Shown: positions 6,236-11,611 of the stretch, piece by piece
How the letters are laid out: each line of letters starts with the position of its first letter
Position numbering within the stretch: position 1 is the stretch's first letter
NCBI GenBank assembly: GCA_029256465.1
Contig: JAQSXW010000012.1
Span: forward strand, 1 to 11,611
DNA: 11,611 nt
DNA from: Evtepia sp.
Lineage (GTDB): Bacteria; Bacillota; Clostridia; Oscillospirales; Oscillospiraceae
Direction: 5' to 3'
Notes under the pieces: model-generated
What the model was told of the DNA's origin: nothing
The model's input: only the letters and a program-made list of their open reading frames with translations
Database searches by the model: none
Position numbers and translations under genes: made by a program

Positions 6236-6798
6236 AAAAGAAGCAGTGGTATGATTATTTGTGGATCTTTTCAGCAATCTATTTGTTCTTGGGTATGTTT
6301 AACATTCTTTTTGCTTGGATTGGGTTGCTTTGCTTTTTGATTCCCCTCTCAATTGCGATAGTTTTTGGTTCTAAGGCATATTGCAACAAATACTGCGGAC
6401 GGGCCCAACTTCTTAATTTACTTGGAAGCAGTTGTAAAATGTCCCGAAACAAAAACATACCTGCATTATTTAAATTAAAATGGTTTAGATATGGGTTTAT
6501 GATTTTCTTTTTAATAATGTTTGGCGTGATGTTATTTAATACTTACCTTGTATTTGCAGGGCAGAATTTGCATCAAGTTGTAACGTTATTTTGGACGTTT
6601 AATCTACCATGGAATTTTGCTTATCGTGGTACCGAAGTTGCACCTTGGGTAGCGCAATTTGCTTTTGGTTTTTATAGTTTGATGCTGACATCCACACTTT
6701 TAGGGATGATTGCTATGTTCTTTTTTAAATCGCGCAGCTGGTGTGTCATTTGTCCCATGGGTACGATGACGCAGCTGATATGCAAAGCGAAAGTCTAA
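6232..6798 (+). CDS. NapH-like membrane iron-sulfur protein (short form)
   Basis: A 188-residue integral membrane protein of the NapH/NosR-C-terminal/MauN-like group, with four to five hydrophobic segments (about 10-45, 87-109, 145-166). Cysteine pairs sit at the membrane surface: YCNKYCGR (C51, C55), C68, and WCVICPMGTMTQL (C171, C174), the last being the CxxCPxG hallmark. The usual C-terminal double [4Fe-4S] domain is absent, but the co-translated ferredoxin upstream may provide it as a separate chain; that split arrangement is an inference. It likely moves electrons across or along the cytoplasmic membrane to or from an unidentified partner. The start overlaps the ferredoxin stop by four bases. 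A probable terminator follows about 25 bases after the stop, so the operon is two genes. Confidence 0.85.
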   Translation: MKKKQWYDYLWIFSAIYLFLGMFNILFAWIGLLCFLIPLSIAIVFGSKAYCNKYCGRAQLLNLLGSSCKMSRNKNIPALFKLKWFRYGFMIFFLIMFGVMLFNTYLVFAGQNLHQVVTLFWTFNLPWNFAYRGTEVAPWVAQFAFGFYSLMLTSTLLGMIAMFFFKSRSWCVICPMGTMTQLICKAKV

Positions 6799-6813
6799 CG
6801 GTAATATTACCGT
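6798..6813. repeat. Perfect 16-bp palindrome at the stop codon of the NapH-like gene
   Basis: ACGGTAATATTACCGT is fully self-complementary and begins on the last base of the TAA stop. It has no loop and no T-run, so it is not an intrinsic terminator. It may be a protein-binding dyad or chance. Confidence 0.5.
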
Positions 6814-6821
6814 TCAACACA

Positions 6822-6852
6822 TGCAGCATACAATCTTTTGTGCGGCATTTTT
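6822..6852 (+). terminator. Imperfect hairpin plus T5, probable terminator of the ferredoxin operon
   Basis: TGC-A-GCA-TA-CAA (6822-6833) can pair with TTG-TGC-G-GCA (6838-6847), with one mismatch, a two-base bulge and a TCTT loop; TTTTT (6848-6852) follows at once. It is placed 24 bases after the stop of the NapH-like gene. Confidence 0.45.
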
Positions 6853-6914
6853 CTACTAACATGTGTATGGGATCCGGGCATACCTCGCTTCCCGGCATAT
6901 CCGGGGGTGGAAGA

Positions 6915-6961
6915 CAATAAGACAGGGATAAATCCTTTTTAGGATTTATCCCTGTCTATTG
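6915..6961. terminator. Long hairpin between convergent genes, probable bidirectional terminator
   Basis: GACAGGGATAAATCCT (6921-6936) pairs perfectly with AGGATTTATCCCTGTC (6941-6956) around a TTTT loop. CAATA (6915-6919) and TATTG (6957-6961) extend the stem past a single bulged A. It lies 11 bases beyond the stop of the - strand DUF2680-like gene and after the + strand ferredoxin operon. Neither side has a long T-run, but the stem is very strong. Confidence 0.7.
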
Positions 6962-6971
6962 ACAAATGACT

Positions 6972-7442
6972 TTAGCTTGTCTGTCCAAAGTCTCCGCAAC
7001 TACCCTGACCACAGCCTACGCTACCCTGGCCTCGTCCTTGTCCGTTACCCATGCCACCACCGAATCCGGCTCCCATTTTCTGTCCAATTCTTCCCGAACC
7101 GGTGCCGTCACAGTTTGCCTGATTCTGTTCCATTGCCTTAATAATGGCGTCAGCTCTTTCCTGGCTCATTGTGCCAGCGGCCACTTTCTCCTTGAGCAGT
7201 TCTTTTTTCTGCTCAAGCATCTGGGACTTGAATTCGTCGAGCTTTCCGGCGTCGTTTGCAATTGTGCCATAGGTGTTGCCGGAATCATTTCTTTCCTCGA
7301 TCACGCTGTCGACGGTTTTACCGGTAAGCCCTGCAACAACCTCGGCGGGTGTTTTGTAGGACGCAGCAAGCGCCGTAACCGACATTGCGCTGACAACGAG
7401 CACAGCAAGACCGATAACTGCGAATTTCTTGAACTTTTTCAT
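6972..7442 (-). CDS. Secreted DUF2680-like protein with a Gly-rich, Cys-containing tail
   Basis: A 156-residue exported protein. Residues 1-27 are a signal peptide (KKFKK, hydrophobic core, SVTALA-A cleavage site). Residues 30-105 resemble the DUF2680 (YckD-like) helical domain: TPAEVVAGLTGKTVDSVIEE, YGTIANDAGKLDEFKSQML, then LLKEKVAAGTMSQERADAII. The tail from about 108 is rich in Gly, Gln and Met, with three cysteines (C111, C144, C149). Those could bind metal or form a disulfide outside the cell; this is inferred. AAGGAGT stands six bases before the ATG. Upstream lies one copy of the promoter box shared with the Fe-S protein and the response regulator, so it is probably a target of that two-component system. 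No biochemical role is known for the family from sequence. Confidence 0.85.
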   Translation of the reverse strand: MKKFKKFAVIGLAVLVVSAMSVTALAASYKTPAEVVAGLTGKTVDSVIEERNDSGNTYGTIANDAGKLDEFKSQMLEQKKELLKEKVAAGTMSQERADAIIKAMEQNQANCDGTGSGRIGQKMGAGFGGGMGNGQGRGQGSVGCGQGSCGDFGQTS

Positions 7443-7485
7443 AAAAATACTCCTTTTAATTTATTTGTTTCTGCTGTTTGATCTG

Positions 7486-7526
7486 TCTATATAATGCCTG
7501 AGGAATGTGGCAAAAGTATGTTTTTT
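7486..7526 (-). promoter_or_regulatory. Shared regulon promoter, copy A (secreted DUF2680-like gene)
   Basis: On the - strand the box AAAAAACATACTTTTGCCAC (from 7526) ends in the -35 TTGCCA (7513-7508). A 16-bp spacer and TATAGA (7491-7486) follow. Transcription would begin near 7480, about 38 bases before the ATG. The core ACATACTTTTGCCA is identical to that in copy B. Confidence 0.65.
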
Positions 7527-7575
7527 ATTTTCTATTTCTGCGACATTTCAGCATCACGAAACAGGAACCATATGA

Positions 7576-8979
7576 TTACTGCAAGGCAGTTTTAATGGAA
7601 TCAAAGTCATATCCTGCCACAACATTTCCGATATCCTTCATCTTTGTAGAAGCCGAAACGGATTCAGGGATCTGAAACAACTGGTAAAAGTCTTTATGGT
7701 CCAGCCCGACTGCTTTTGCCGCATCGCTAATGGTCATAGATCCACGAACCGCGCTTACATCAGCTTCACCCGCGGAATCAGATGTTTTTTTATCCGTATT
7801 GGATGATCCGGTACCAGTCGTGGCTGTGGTTGAGCTTTGGGTAAGGTTCGCTGCGGCAGATTCTTTGGCTGCATCAAAGTCATATCCGGGGACGACTGCG
7901 GTGATGCCTTTCATCAGTGTATCAGCTGGGACGCTTGGGGGAATTTTCATTCTGGATCGGAACTGCTCTTCAGAAAGACCGACTGCTTTTGCCGCATCGG
8001 CAATGGACATATATCCTTTGACTTCCGATAACGTTATGGTTTCATTGGGTTTGATAGATTCATTCACCACTTCAAAGATTCCTGCGCTCTGAGCTGCGAT
8101 GATAGGAATGAAGAACAAGCCTGCGACCAGGACAATCATCACGATCGGTGACACGCTCTTTTTGAAAGTTTTAATTTCAAGGGCACCCTTTTTGGGACAG
8201 ACATGGACGCATTCGTTGCAGTTTATGCATTCAGCGGAAATGACACGATCCATCTTGGCTACATCTAGATTGACCGGACAGGTCTTGGTACACAAGTTAC
8301 AATGGATGCAGGCATCATTATTGCGCACAACTTTTGTCGGGCTAACTTTGCCGATAAGCGCATAAAACGCGCCTGCCGGGCACAGATACTTGCAGAAGAA
8401 GCGGTCATAAATAAATGATCCAAGAAGCGTGACTCCGAGGAGAATGAAACTGATAATAGACAGAGGATCTTCGGCGAGTGTACCCGGTATGGCCGTGATG
8501 TGGCCATAAGCGACATAGGGATCAAAACTGGACATCCACAACCTGCCAAGATACCAGGCCATGAAAATCGTCAGGACCAATACGCCATATTTGAGGTAGC
8601 GCAGATATTTGTCCACCTTGGCTGGTAAGACAGGACGCTTCTTAAAGATCTTTTTACCTAGTATTCCGAAAAGCTCCTGCAATGCTCCAAACGGGCATAG
8701 CAGGCCGCAGAAACTGCGGCGGAACAGAATTGCGATCAGTATGGTAACTCCCAACAGAATTAGGGTGCCGGAATAGATTTTTTGAATATAAGTACCTGCT
8801 ACCATCAAGGTATAAAGGCTTTCCAGTGCACCATAAGGACACAAGGCGTGAATGGATGGAGATTTTCCGCCACCAAGCACTTGATGCATAATCGACTCAT
8901 AGGTTACCCAGATTAAAAGAAGAGTCAGCAGCCCTCCTCTGATCCAACGAGCAGCTGTGTTAGTTTTGTTCGTCTTCAC
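7576..8979 (-). CDS. NapH/NosR-like membrane iron-sulfur protein with two C-terminal extracytoplasmic repeats
   Basis: A 467-residue membrane protein. Cysteine motifs in order: ALCPYG (C47), CGLLCPFG (C91, C95), CKYLCPAG (C196, C200), then a double [4Fe-4S] ferredoxin domain CIHCNLCTKTCP (224-235) and CINCNECVHVCP (251-262). Hydrophobic segments lie near 13-30, 70-88, 127-146, 174-192 and 277-297. With five helices and the ferredoxin domain inside, the C-terminus falls outside the cell. That part has two related units of about 54 residues (321-374 and 412-465), sharing SIADAAKAVGL/TISDAAKAVGL, a Pro-Ser-Val turn and PGYDFD/AGYDFD, joined by a Ser/Thr/Gly linker. The start is GTG 8979, with AAGGGAG upstream. 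It likely carries electrons across the membrane; its partner is unknown. The shared promoter box stands upstream, divergent from the response regulator gene. Confidence 0.88.
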   Translation of the reverse strand: MKTNKTNTAARWIRGGLLTLLLIWVTYESIMHQVLGGGKSPSIHALCPYGALESLYTLMVAGTYIQKIYSGTLILLGVTILIAILFRRSFCGLLCPFGALQELFGILGKKIFKKRPVLPAKVDKYLRYLKYGVLVLTIFMAWYLGRLWMSSFDPYVAYGHITAIPGTLAEDPLSIISFILLGVTLLGSFIYDRFFCKYLCPAGAFYALIGKVSPTKVVRNNDACIHCNLCTKTCPVNLDVAKMDRVISAECINCNECVHVCPKKGALEIKTFKKSVSPIVMIVLVAGLFFIPIIAAQSAGIFEVVNESIKPNETITLSEVKGYMSIADAAKAVGLSEEQFRSRMKIPPSVPADTLMKGITAVVPGYDFDAAKESAAANLTQSSTTATTGTGSSNTDKKTSDSAGEADVSAVRGSMTISDAAKAVGLDHKDFYQLFQIPESVSASTKMKDIGNVVAGYDFDSIKTALQ

Positions 8980-9010
8980 CTTCGTTTTCTCCCTTCTAAC
9001 GTTTGATTTG

Positions 9011-9051
9011 TTTAGAAATTACCTTGCAAATATGGCAAAAGTATGTCTTTT
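9011..9051 (-). promoter_or_regulatory. Shared regulon promoter, copy B (large Fe-S protein gene)
   Basis: On the - strand AAAAGACATACTTTTGCCAT (from 9051) ends in -35 TTGCCA (9038-9033), then 16 bp and TCTAAA (9016-9011). This copy shows a perfect inverted repeat CAAAAG-ACATA-CTTTTG just upstream of and into the -35 box. The GTG start lies about 25 bases after the predicted transcript start. Confidence 0.65.
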
Positions 9052-9075
9052 GTTTTGTAAATCTGTGTTGACTTC

Positions 9076-9121
9076 AAAAAACACACTTTTGTCACAGTTC
9101 ATATTTACAATATGATATAAT
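9076..9121 (+). promoter_or_regulatory. Shared regulon promoter, copy C (two-component system)
   Basis: AAAAAACACACTTTTGTCAC (from 9076) ends in -35 TTGTCA (9089-9094). A 16-bp spacer leads to TATGAT (9111-9116), with TATAAT (9116-9121) overlapping it. It differs from copies A and B by C for T in the ACAYA part and T for C in TTGYCA. It lies back to back with copy B, 24 bp apart, so one intergenic region drives both directions. Confidence 0.65.
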
Positions 9122-9148
9122 CTAACAATAACGTTGTGGGGTGATCGT

Positions 9149-9844
9149 ATGCCAACTGTTCTTATCGCGGATGATAACCGTCAAATAACCTCCATTCTCG
9201 AAGAGTATTTTAAAAAAGAAGGGTATACACCCGAAATTGCACGAAACGGACAGGAGGCAATTAACCTGTTCTTAAAATGTAAGCCCGATATTGTTTTGCT
9301 CGACGTCATGATGCCGATCATGGACGGCTTTGAAGTATGCCGAGAGATTCGAAAAAACTCAAATACACCAGTCATTATGATCACTGCAAGAGGCGAAGAC
9401 TTTGAGAAAATCATGGGGCTCGACATCGGGGCGGACGACTATATTGTAAAACCATTTTCTCCCGGTGAAGTGATGGCAAGGGTTCGGGCGATCCTGCGCA
9501 GGGTCACCCGCACGGACGGGCAGAAAAAGCAGTTTTTCTCATTTAAGAATCTAACCGTTAACCTCGATGACTATATCGTGACCATTGACAATAAGGTAGT
9601 TACGCTTACGAAAAAAGAGCTTGAAATTCTGTGGACGCTTGCCACCAACCAAAACAAAGTATTTTCCCGTGACAATCTGTTGAACAGTTTGTGGGGCTAT
9701 GACTATTTTGGCGACAACCGGACTGTGGATTCCCATATTAAGCGCCTGCGTGCAAAGCTCGACGAATACAAGCACGAAGACTGGGATATCAAAACCATAT
9801 GGGGTGTAGGCTACAAATTCGAGGTGAAAGCCGATGAAAAATAA
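9149..9844 (+). CDS. OmpR/PhoB-family response regulator
   Basis: A 231-residue two-component response regulator. The receiver domain (1-118) has the acidic pair D8-D9, phospho-acceptor D52 in IVLLDVMMPIMDG, T79 in MITA and K101 in VKPFSP. The C-terminal winged-helix domain (about 134-228) has VTLTKKELEILWTL, FSRDNLLNSLWGYDY, RTVDSHIKRLRAKL and TIWGVGYKF, all classic for the OmpR group. ATG 9149 was chosen because GGGGTGAT lies just before it; TTG 9134 in the same frame overlaps that ribosome site. The gene overlaps the sensor kinase gene by 11 bases. A copy of the shared promoter box upstream suggests that the protein activates its own operon and the two adjacent units. Codon use and base content resemble the large Fe-S protein gene rather than the exporter gene. 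Confidence 0.95.
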   Translation: MPTVLIADDNRQITSILEEYFKKEGYTPEIARNGQEAINLFLKCKPDIVLLDVMMPIMDGFEVCREIRKNSNTPVIMITARGEDFEKIMGLDIGADDYIVKPFSPGEVMARVRAILRRVTRTDGQKKQFFSFKNLTVNLDDYIVTIDNKVVTLTKKELEILWTLATNQNKVFSRDNLLNSLWGYDYFGDNRTVDSHIKRLRAKLDEYKHEDWDIKTIWGVGYKFEVKADEK

Positions 9845-11282
9845 GATAGCTTTCAAGCTTACGGTCTATTTTTCCTCTGCACTGTTTTTGTTCTCCCTTA
9901 TTATCGGCGGTGTTTTCATAATACTGTTTCGAAGCCATACTATCGAAGTTCATAAAGCTGATTTGGAAAAACGGGCAGTTACAATGGCCGAGACACTATC
10001 TGGATTTATAAATGGTACAAATACAGTTTGGCAGGGCGTCGGTATGGGTAGGATGGTCGGTGGGCAGGGCGGTTACGGCGTCTATCTGCGTTTCTTAGAC
10101 GATATTGCAATGGCCGACGTTTGGATCGTAGACGAACATCTCAATCTCATTACAAGTGGAATGGCTGGCAACAAATTTAGTTACGCGGATTTGCCGCAGA
10201 ACGCGGAATCGGTTGTGACGGAAGTTTTTAAGGGTAACACAACCTTCAGCGAAGGCTTCAGCAATCTCTTGAAAGCACCCACCTTAACGGTTGGCACTCC
10301 TATTGAATCGGGAGGAAAAGTCATAGGCGCGCTTCTTTTGCATTCCCCGGTAGAAGGTATGAACGAAGCGACTGTGCAAGGGGTCAGCATACTTGCTGTC
10401 AGCATAGTGGCAGCATTGCTATTATCCATACTTTTGTCTGTCGCACTTGCACGTGCCTTCACAAAGCCTCTAAAGAAAATGAGGAATACCGCGGCTTTGC
10501 TTGCCGGAGGTGATTATACCGCAAAAACCGACGTGCGGCAAAATGATGAAATCGGCGAGCTAGCCTCTGCAATTGATGTTTTGAGTGAACGGCTCGAGCA
10601 AGCAAGGGGGGAAAGCGAAAAACTGGATAAACTCCGTCGGGATTTTGTGGCCAATGTCTCTCATGAACTCAAAACACCGATTACCGTCCTTCGGGGTTCT
10701 CTGGAAGCACTGTGCGATGAGGTTGTGACTGACCCCACGCAGGTAAAAGATTATCACCACCAGATGCTGGGAGAAAGTCTATTTCTTCAACGGTTGGTGA
10801 ACGACCTGCTGGATTTGTCCCGTCTGCAAAACACGGATTTCCAAATCGAAATGCAGGACATTAACCTTTGCGATGTATTGAGCGATGCTATCCGCAGCGC
10901 GGGGCAAATGGCTCTGAAAAAGAATATTGAGATACGCCTTGAACAATATAAGCAGATGCTGATGGTCTACGGTGATTATGGCCGTCTGCGCCAGATGTTT
11001 CTGATCATTTTGGATAATGCTGTTAAGTTTTCTCCGCAGGGAGAAGCTGTTGCCATTTCACTTAAAGACAAGACGGTTTCAATCCGTGACCACGGCATAG
11101 GAATTCATGATGAGGATTTGCCGTATATTTTCGATCGGTTTTATAAGGTAAATTCGGAAGAGAATAAGAACGGCTCTGGTCTAGGCCTCGCCATCGCAAA
11201 ACAGATCGCTGACCGGCACCATATCTCGGTTTCAGTCAGTAGTAAAGTTAATGAGGGAACTGATTTCCAGTTTCAATTTTAA
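9834..11282 (+). CDS. Sensor histidine kinase, partner of the response regulator
   Basis: A 482-residue membrane kinase. Two membrane helices (about 10-32 and 184-206) flank a roughly 150-residue extracytoplasmic sensor region. HAMP covers about 207-260 (FTKPLKKMRNTAALLAGGDY). The phospho-acceptor is H277 in FVANVSHELKTPI. The ATPase domain has the N box (LIILDNAVKFSP, N395), G1 (DHGIGI, 419-424), F box (IFDRFYKV) and G2 (GSGLGLAIAK, 447-456), so it looks active. The sensor region holds a Gly/Met/Gln-rich run (GVGMGRMVGGQGGYG, about 68-82) with no cysteine or His cluster; the signal is unknown. GAGGTGA precedes ATG 9834, which overlaps the regulator gene. A strong bidirectional terminator follows 40 bases after the stop. 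Confidence 0.95.
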   Translation: MKNKIAFKLTVYFSSALFLFSLIIGGVFIILFRSHTIEVHKADLEKRAVTMAETLSGFINGTNTVWQGVGMGRMVGGQGGYGVYLRFLDDIAMADVWIVDEHLNLITSGMAGNKFSYADLPQNAESVVTEVFKGNTTFSEGFSNLLKAPTLTVGTPIESGGKVIGALLLHSPVEGMNEATVQGVSILAVSIVAALLLSILLSVALARAFTKPLKKMRNTAALLAGGDYTAKTDVRQNDEIGELASAIDVLSERLEQARGESEKLDKLRRDFVANVSHELKTPITVLRGSLEALCDEVVTDPTQVKDYHHQMLGESLFLQRLVNDLLDLSRLQNTDFQIEMQDINLCDVLSDAIRSAGQMALKKNIEIRLEQYKQMLMVYGDYGRLRQMFLIILDNAVKFSPQGEAVAISLKDKTVSIRDHGIGIHDEDLPYIFDRFYKVNSEENKNGSGLGLAIAKQIADRHHISVSVSSKVNEGTDFQFQF

Positions 11283-11322
11283 TTGTTTTTTCAATGAATT
11301 AGAATGTAACTAAAGAAAATAG

Positions 11323-11358
11323 AAAACCCGCTGAATTCATTGAATTCAGCGGGTTTTT
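11323..11358. terminator. Strong bidirectional terminator (kinase operon and tRNA-Ser remnant)
   Basis: AAAACCCGCTGAATTCA (11323-11339) is exactly complementary to TGAATTCAGCGGGTTTT (11341-11357), with one base between (in practice a slightly larger loop). T5 (11354-11358) ends it on the + strand for the kinase gene; on the - strand the stem ends GGGTTTT, right after the tRNA-Ser CCA end, as a normal tRNA terminator would. Confidence 0.85.
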
Positions 11359-11416
11359 GGCGGAGACGGTGGGATTCGAACCCACGTGCCGGGGTTACCG
11401 GCAAACTGATTTCGAG
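11358..11416 (-). repeat. tRNA-Ser(CGA) 3'-half remnant, right copy (attachment-site-like)
   Basis: On the - strand this is nucleotides 32 to the end of a tRNA-Ser gene: anticodon loop CTCGAAA, variable arm GCCGG-TAAC-CCCGGC, T arm, acceptor strand CGTCTCC, discriminator G and encoded CCA (11360-11358). Its 53 bp 11364-11416 equal 4465-4517. The bases that should form the 5' half (upstream at 11417 and beyond) do not: AACGA cannot pair fully with TCAGT, and no D arm or GGAGACG acceptor strand appears. It is therefore a 3' half only, better preserved than the left copy. Confidence 0.85.
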
Positions 11417-11457
11417 TCGTTGGAAACCATTGTCTTTCCGTGTCCTCGGGTGGCTTT

Positions 11458-11596
11458 TGTGAGCGTATAAAAACGGCGAAAAGCTTGATTTCATGCGGGT
11501 TTACGGGCACAAATGCCCTTGCCAAAAGGCTTTTCAGAAAATCGCTCCCAAAGCAGGTTTTTTGGATAAGTGTGAGCAAGCTGTGAGCGCTCACAG
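11458..11596. repeat. TGTGAGC repeat cluster and 16-bp palindrome beside the right tRNA remnant
   Basis: TGTGAGC occurs at 11458-11464, 11571-11577 and 11582-11588, with an inverted copy at 11589-11595. The last two form the perfect palindrome CTGTGAGCGCTCACAG (11581-11596). No gene was recognised between 11417 and the window end. Placed next to an attachment-like site, the repeats could be arm-type integrase sites or an operator; this is inferred. Confidence 0.45.
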
Positions 11597-11611
11597 TGTT
11601 ATCATACAGAG

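Noticed and set aside
6874..6905. CCGGG/CCCGG repeats as a CRISPR-like or structured RNA element
   Set aside because: Three 5-bp GC boxes can pair in two ways, but spacing is irregular and no repeat-spacer pattern or known RNA motif is recognised; no CRISPR array is present in the window.
11358..11450. A complete tRNA-Ser gene on the minus strand
   Set aside because: Only the 3' half is present; the sequence upstream of the anticodon loop has no D arm, no acceptor partner GGAGACG, and pairs poorly with TCAGT.
11291..11594. Minus-strand open frames running through the right tRNA-Ser remnant
   Set aside because: They translate the tRNA 3' half and the terminator; the shared peptide with the left copy (LEISLPVTPARGFESHR) is tRNA sequence, not a protein family, and no ribosome site was seen.

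Overview
The window looks like DNA from an anaerobic, low-to-mid GC Gram-positive bacterium, most likely a member of the Clostridia. Reasons are the oxygen-sensitive 2-hydroxyacyl-CoA dehydratase with its radical-type activator, several clostridial-style ferredoxin modules, strong AGGAGG-like ribosome sites, TTGACA/TATAAT promoters, GTG starts, and a DUF2680-type secreted protein. No taxon can be fixed from the sequence alone.

Left block (1-3430, + strand): the end of one 2-hydroxyacyl-CoA dehydratase subunit, a complete second subunit, and the ATP-dependent activator carrying both cluster cysteines. A LysR-type regulator follows; its own promoter places an 11-bp stem-loop at the predicted 5' end of the transcript.

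Middle block (3535-4720): a compact divergent switch made of an XRE repressor (-) and a 57-residue unknown protein (+), with two similar 15-bp operators embedded in back-to-back promoters. Next comes a scar: the 3' half of a tRNA-Ser(CGA) gene (4461-4517, antisense) lies directly between the C-terminal part of a flavodoxin gene and the N-terminal part of a frameshifted permease-like gene.

Island (about 4518-11416): the tRNA-Ser 3' half reappears at 11358-11416, and 53 bp are identical between the copies. Identity starts exactly at the 5' edge of the anticodon loop, as expected for attachment sites of a tRNA-targeting tyrosine recombinase. Between the copies lie a CDF zinc-type exporter (-), a small 2[4Fe-4S] ferredoxin overlapping a NapH-like membrane Fe-S protein (+), a secreted DUF2680-like protein (-), a large NapH/NosR-like membrane Fe-S protein with two extracytoplasmic repeats (-), and an OmpR-type two-component system (+). 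No integrase gene is visible.

The most notable signal is one promoter element, core ACAYACTTTTGYCA. It occurs three times: upstream of the secreted protein, of the large Fe-S protein, and of the response regulator gene. Each copy ends in a TTGYCA -35 box, and a -10-like hexamer follows 16 bp later. This ties the three transcription units into a probable self-regulated regulon: an envelope sensor, a membrane electron-transfer protein with an outside domain, and a secreted cysteine/glycine-rich partner. The function is not known from the sequence; envelope redox or metal handling is a reasonable guess.
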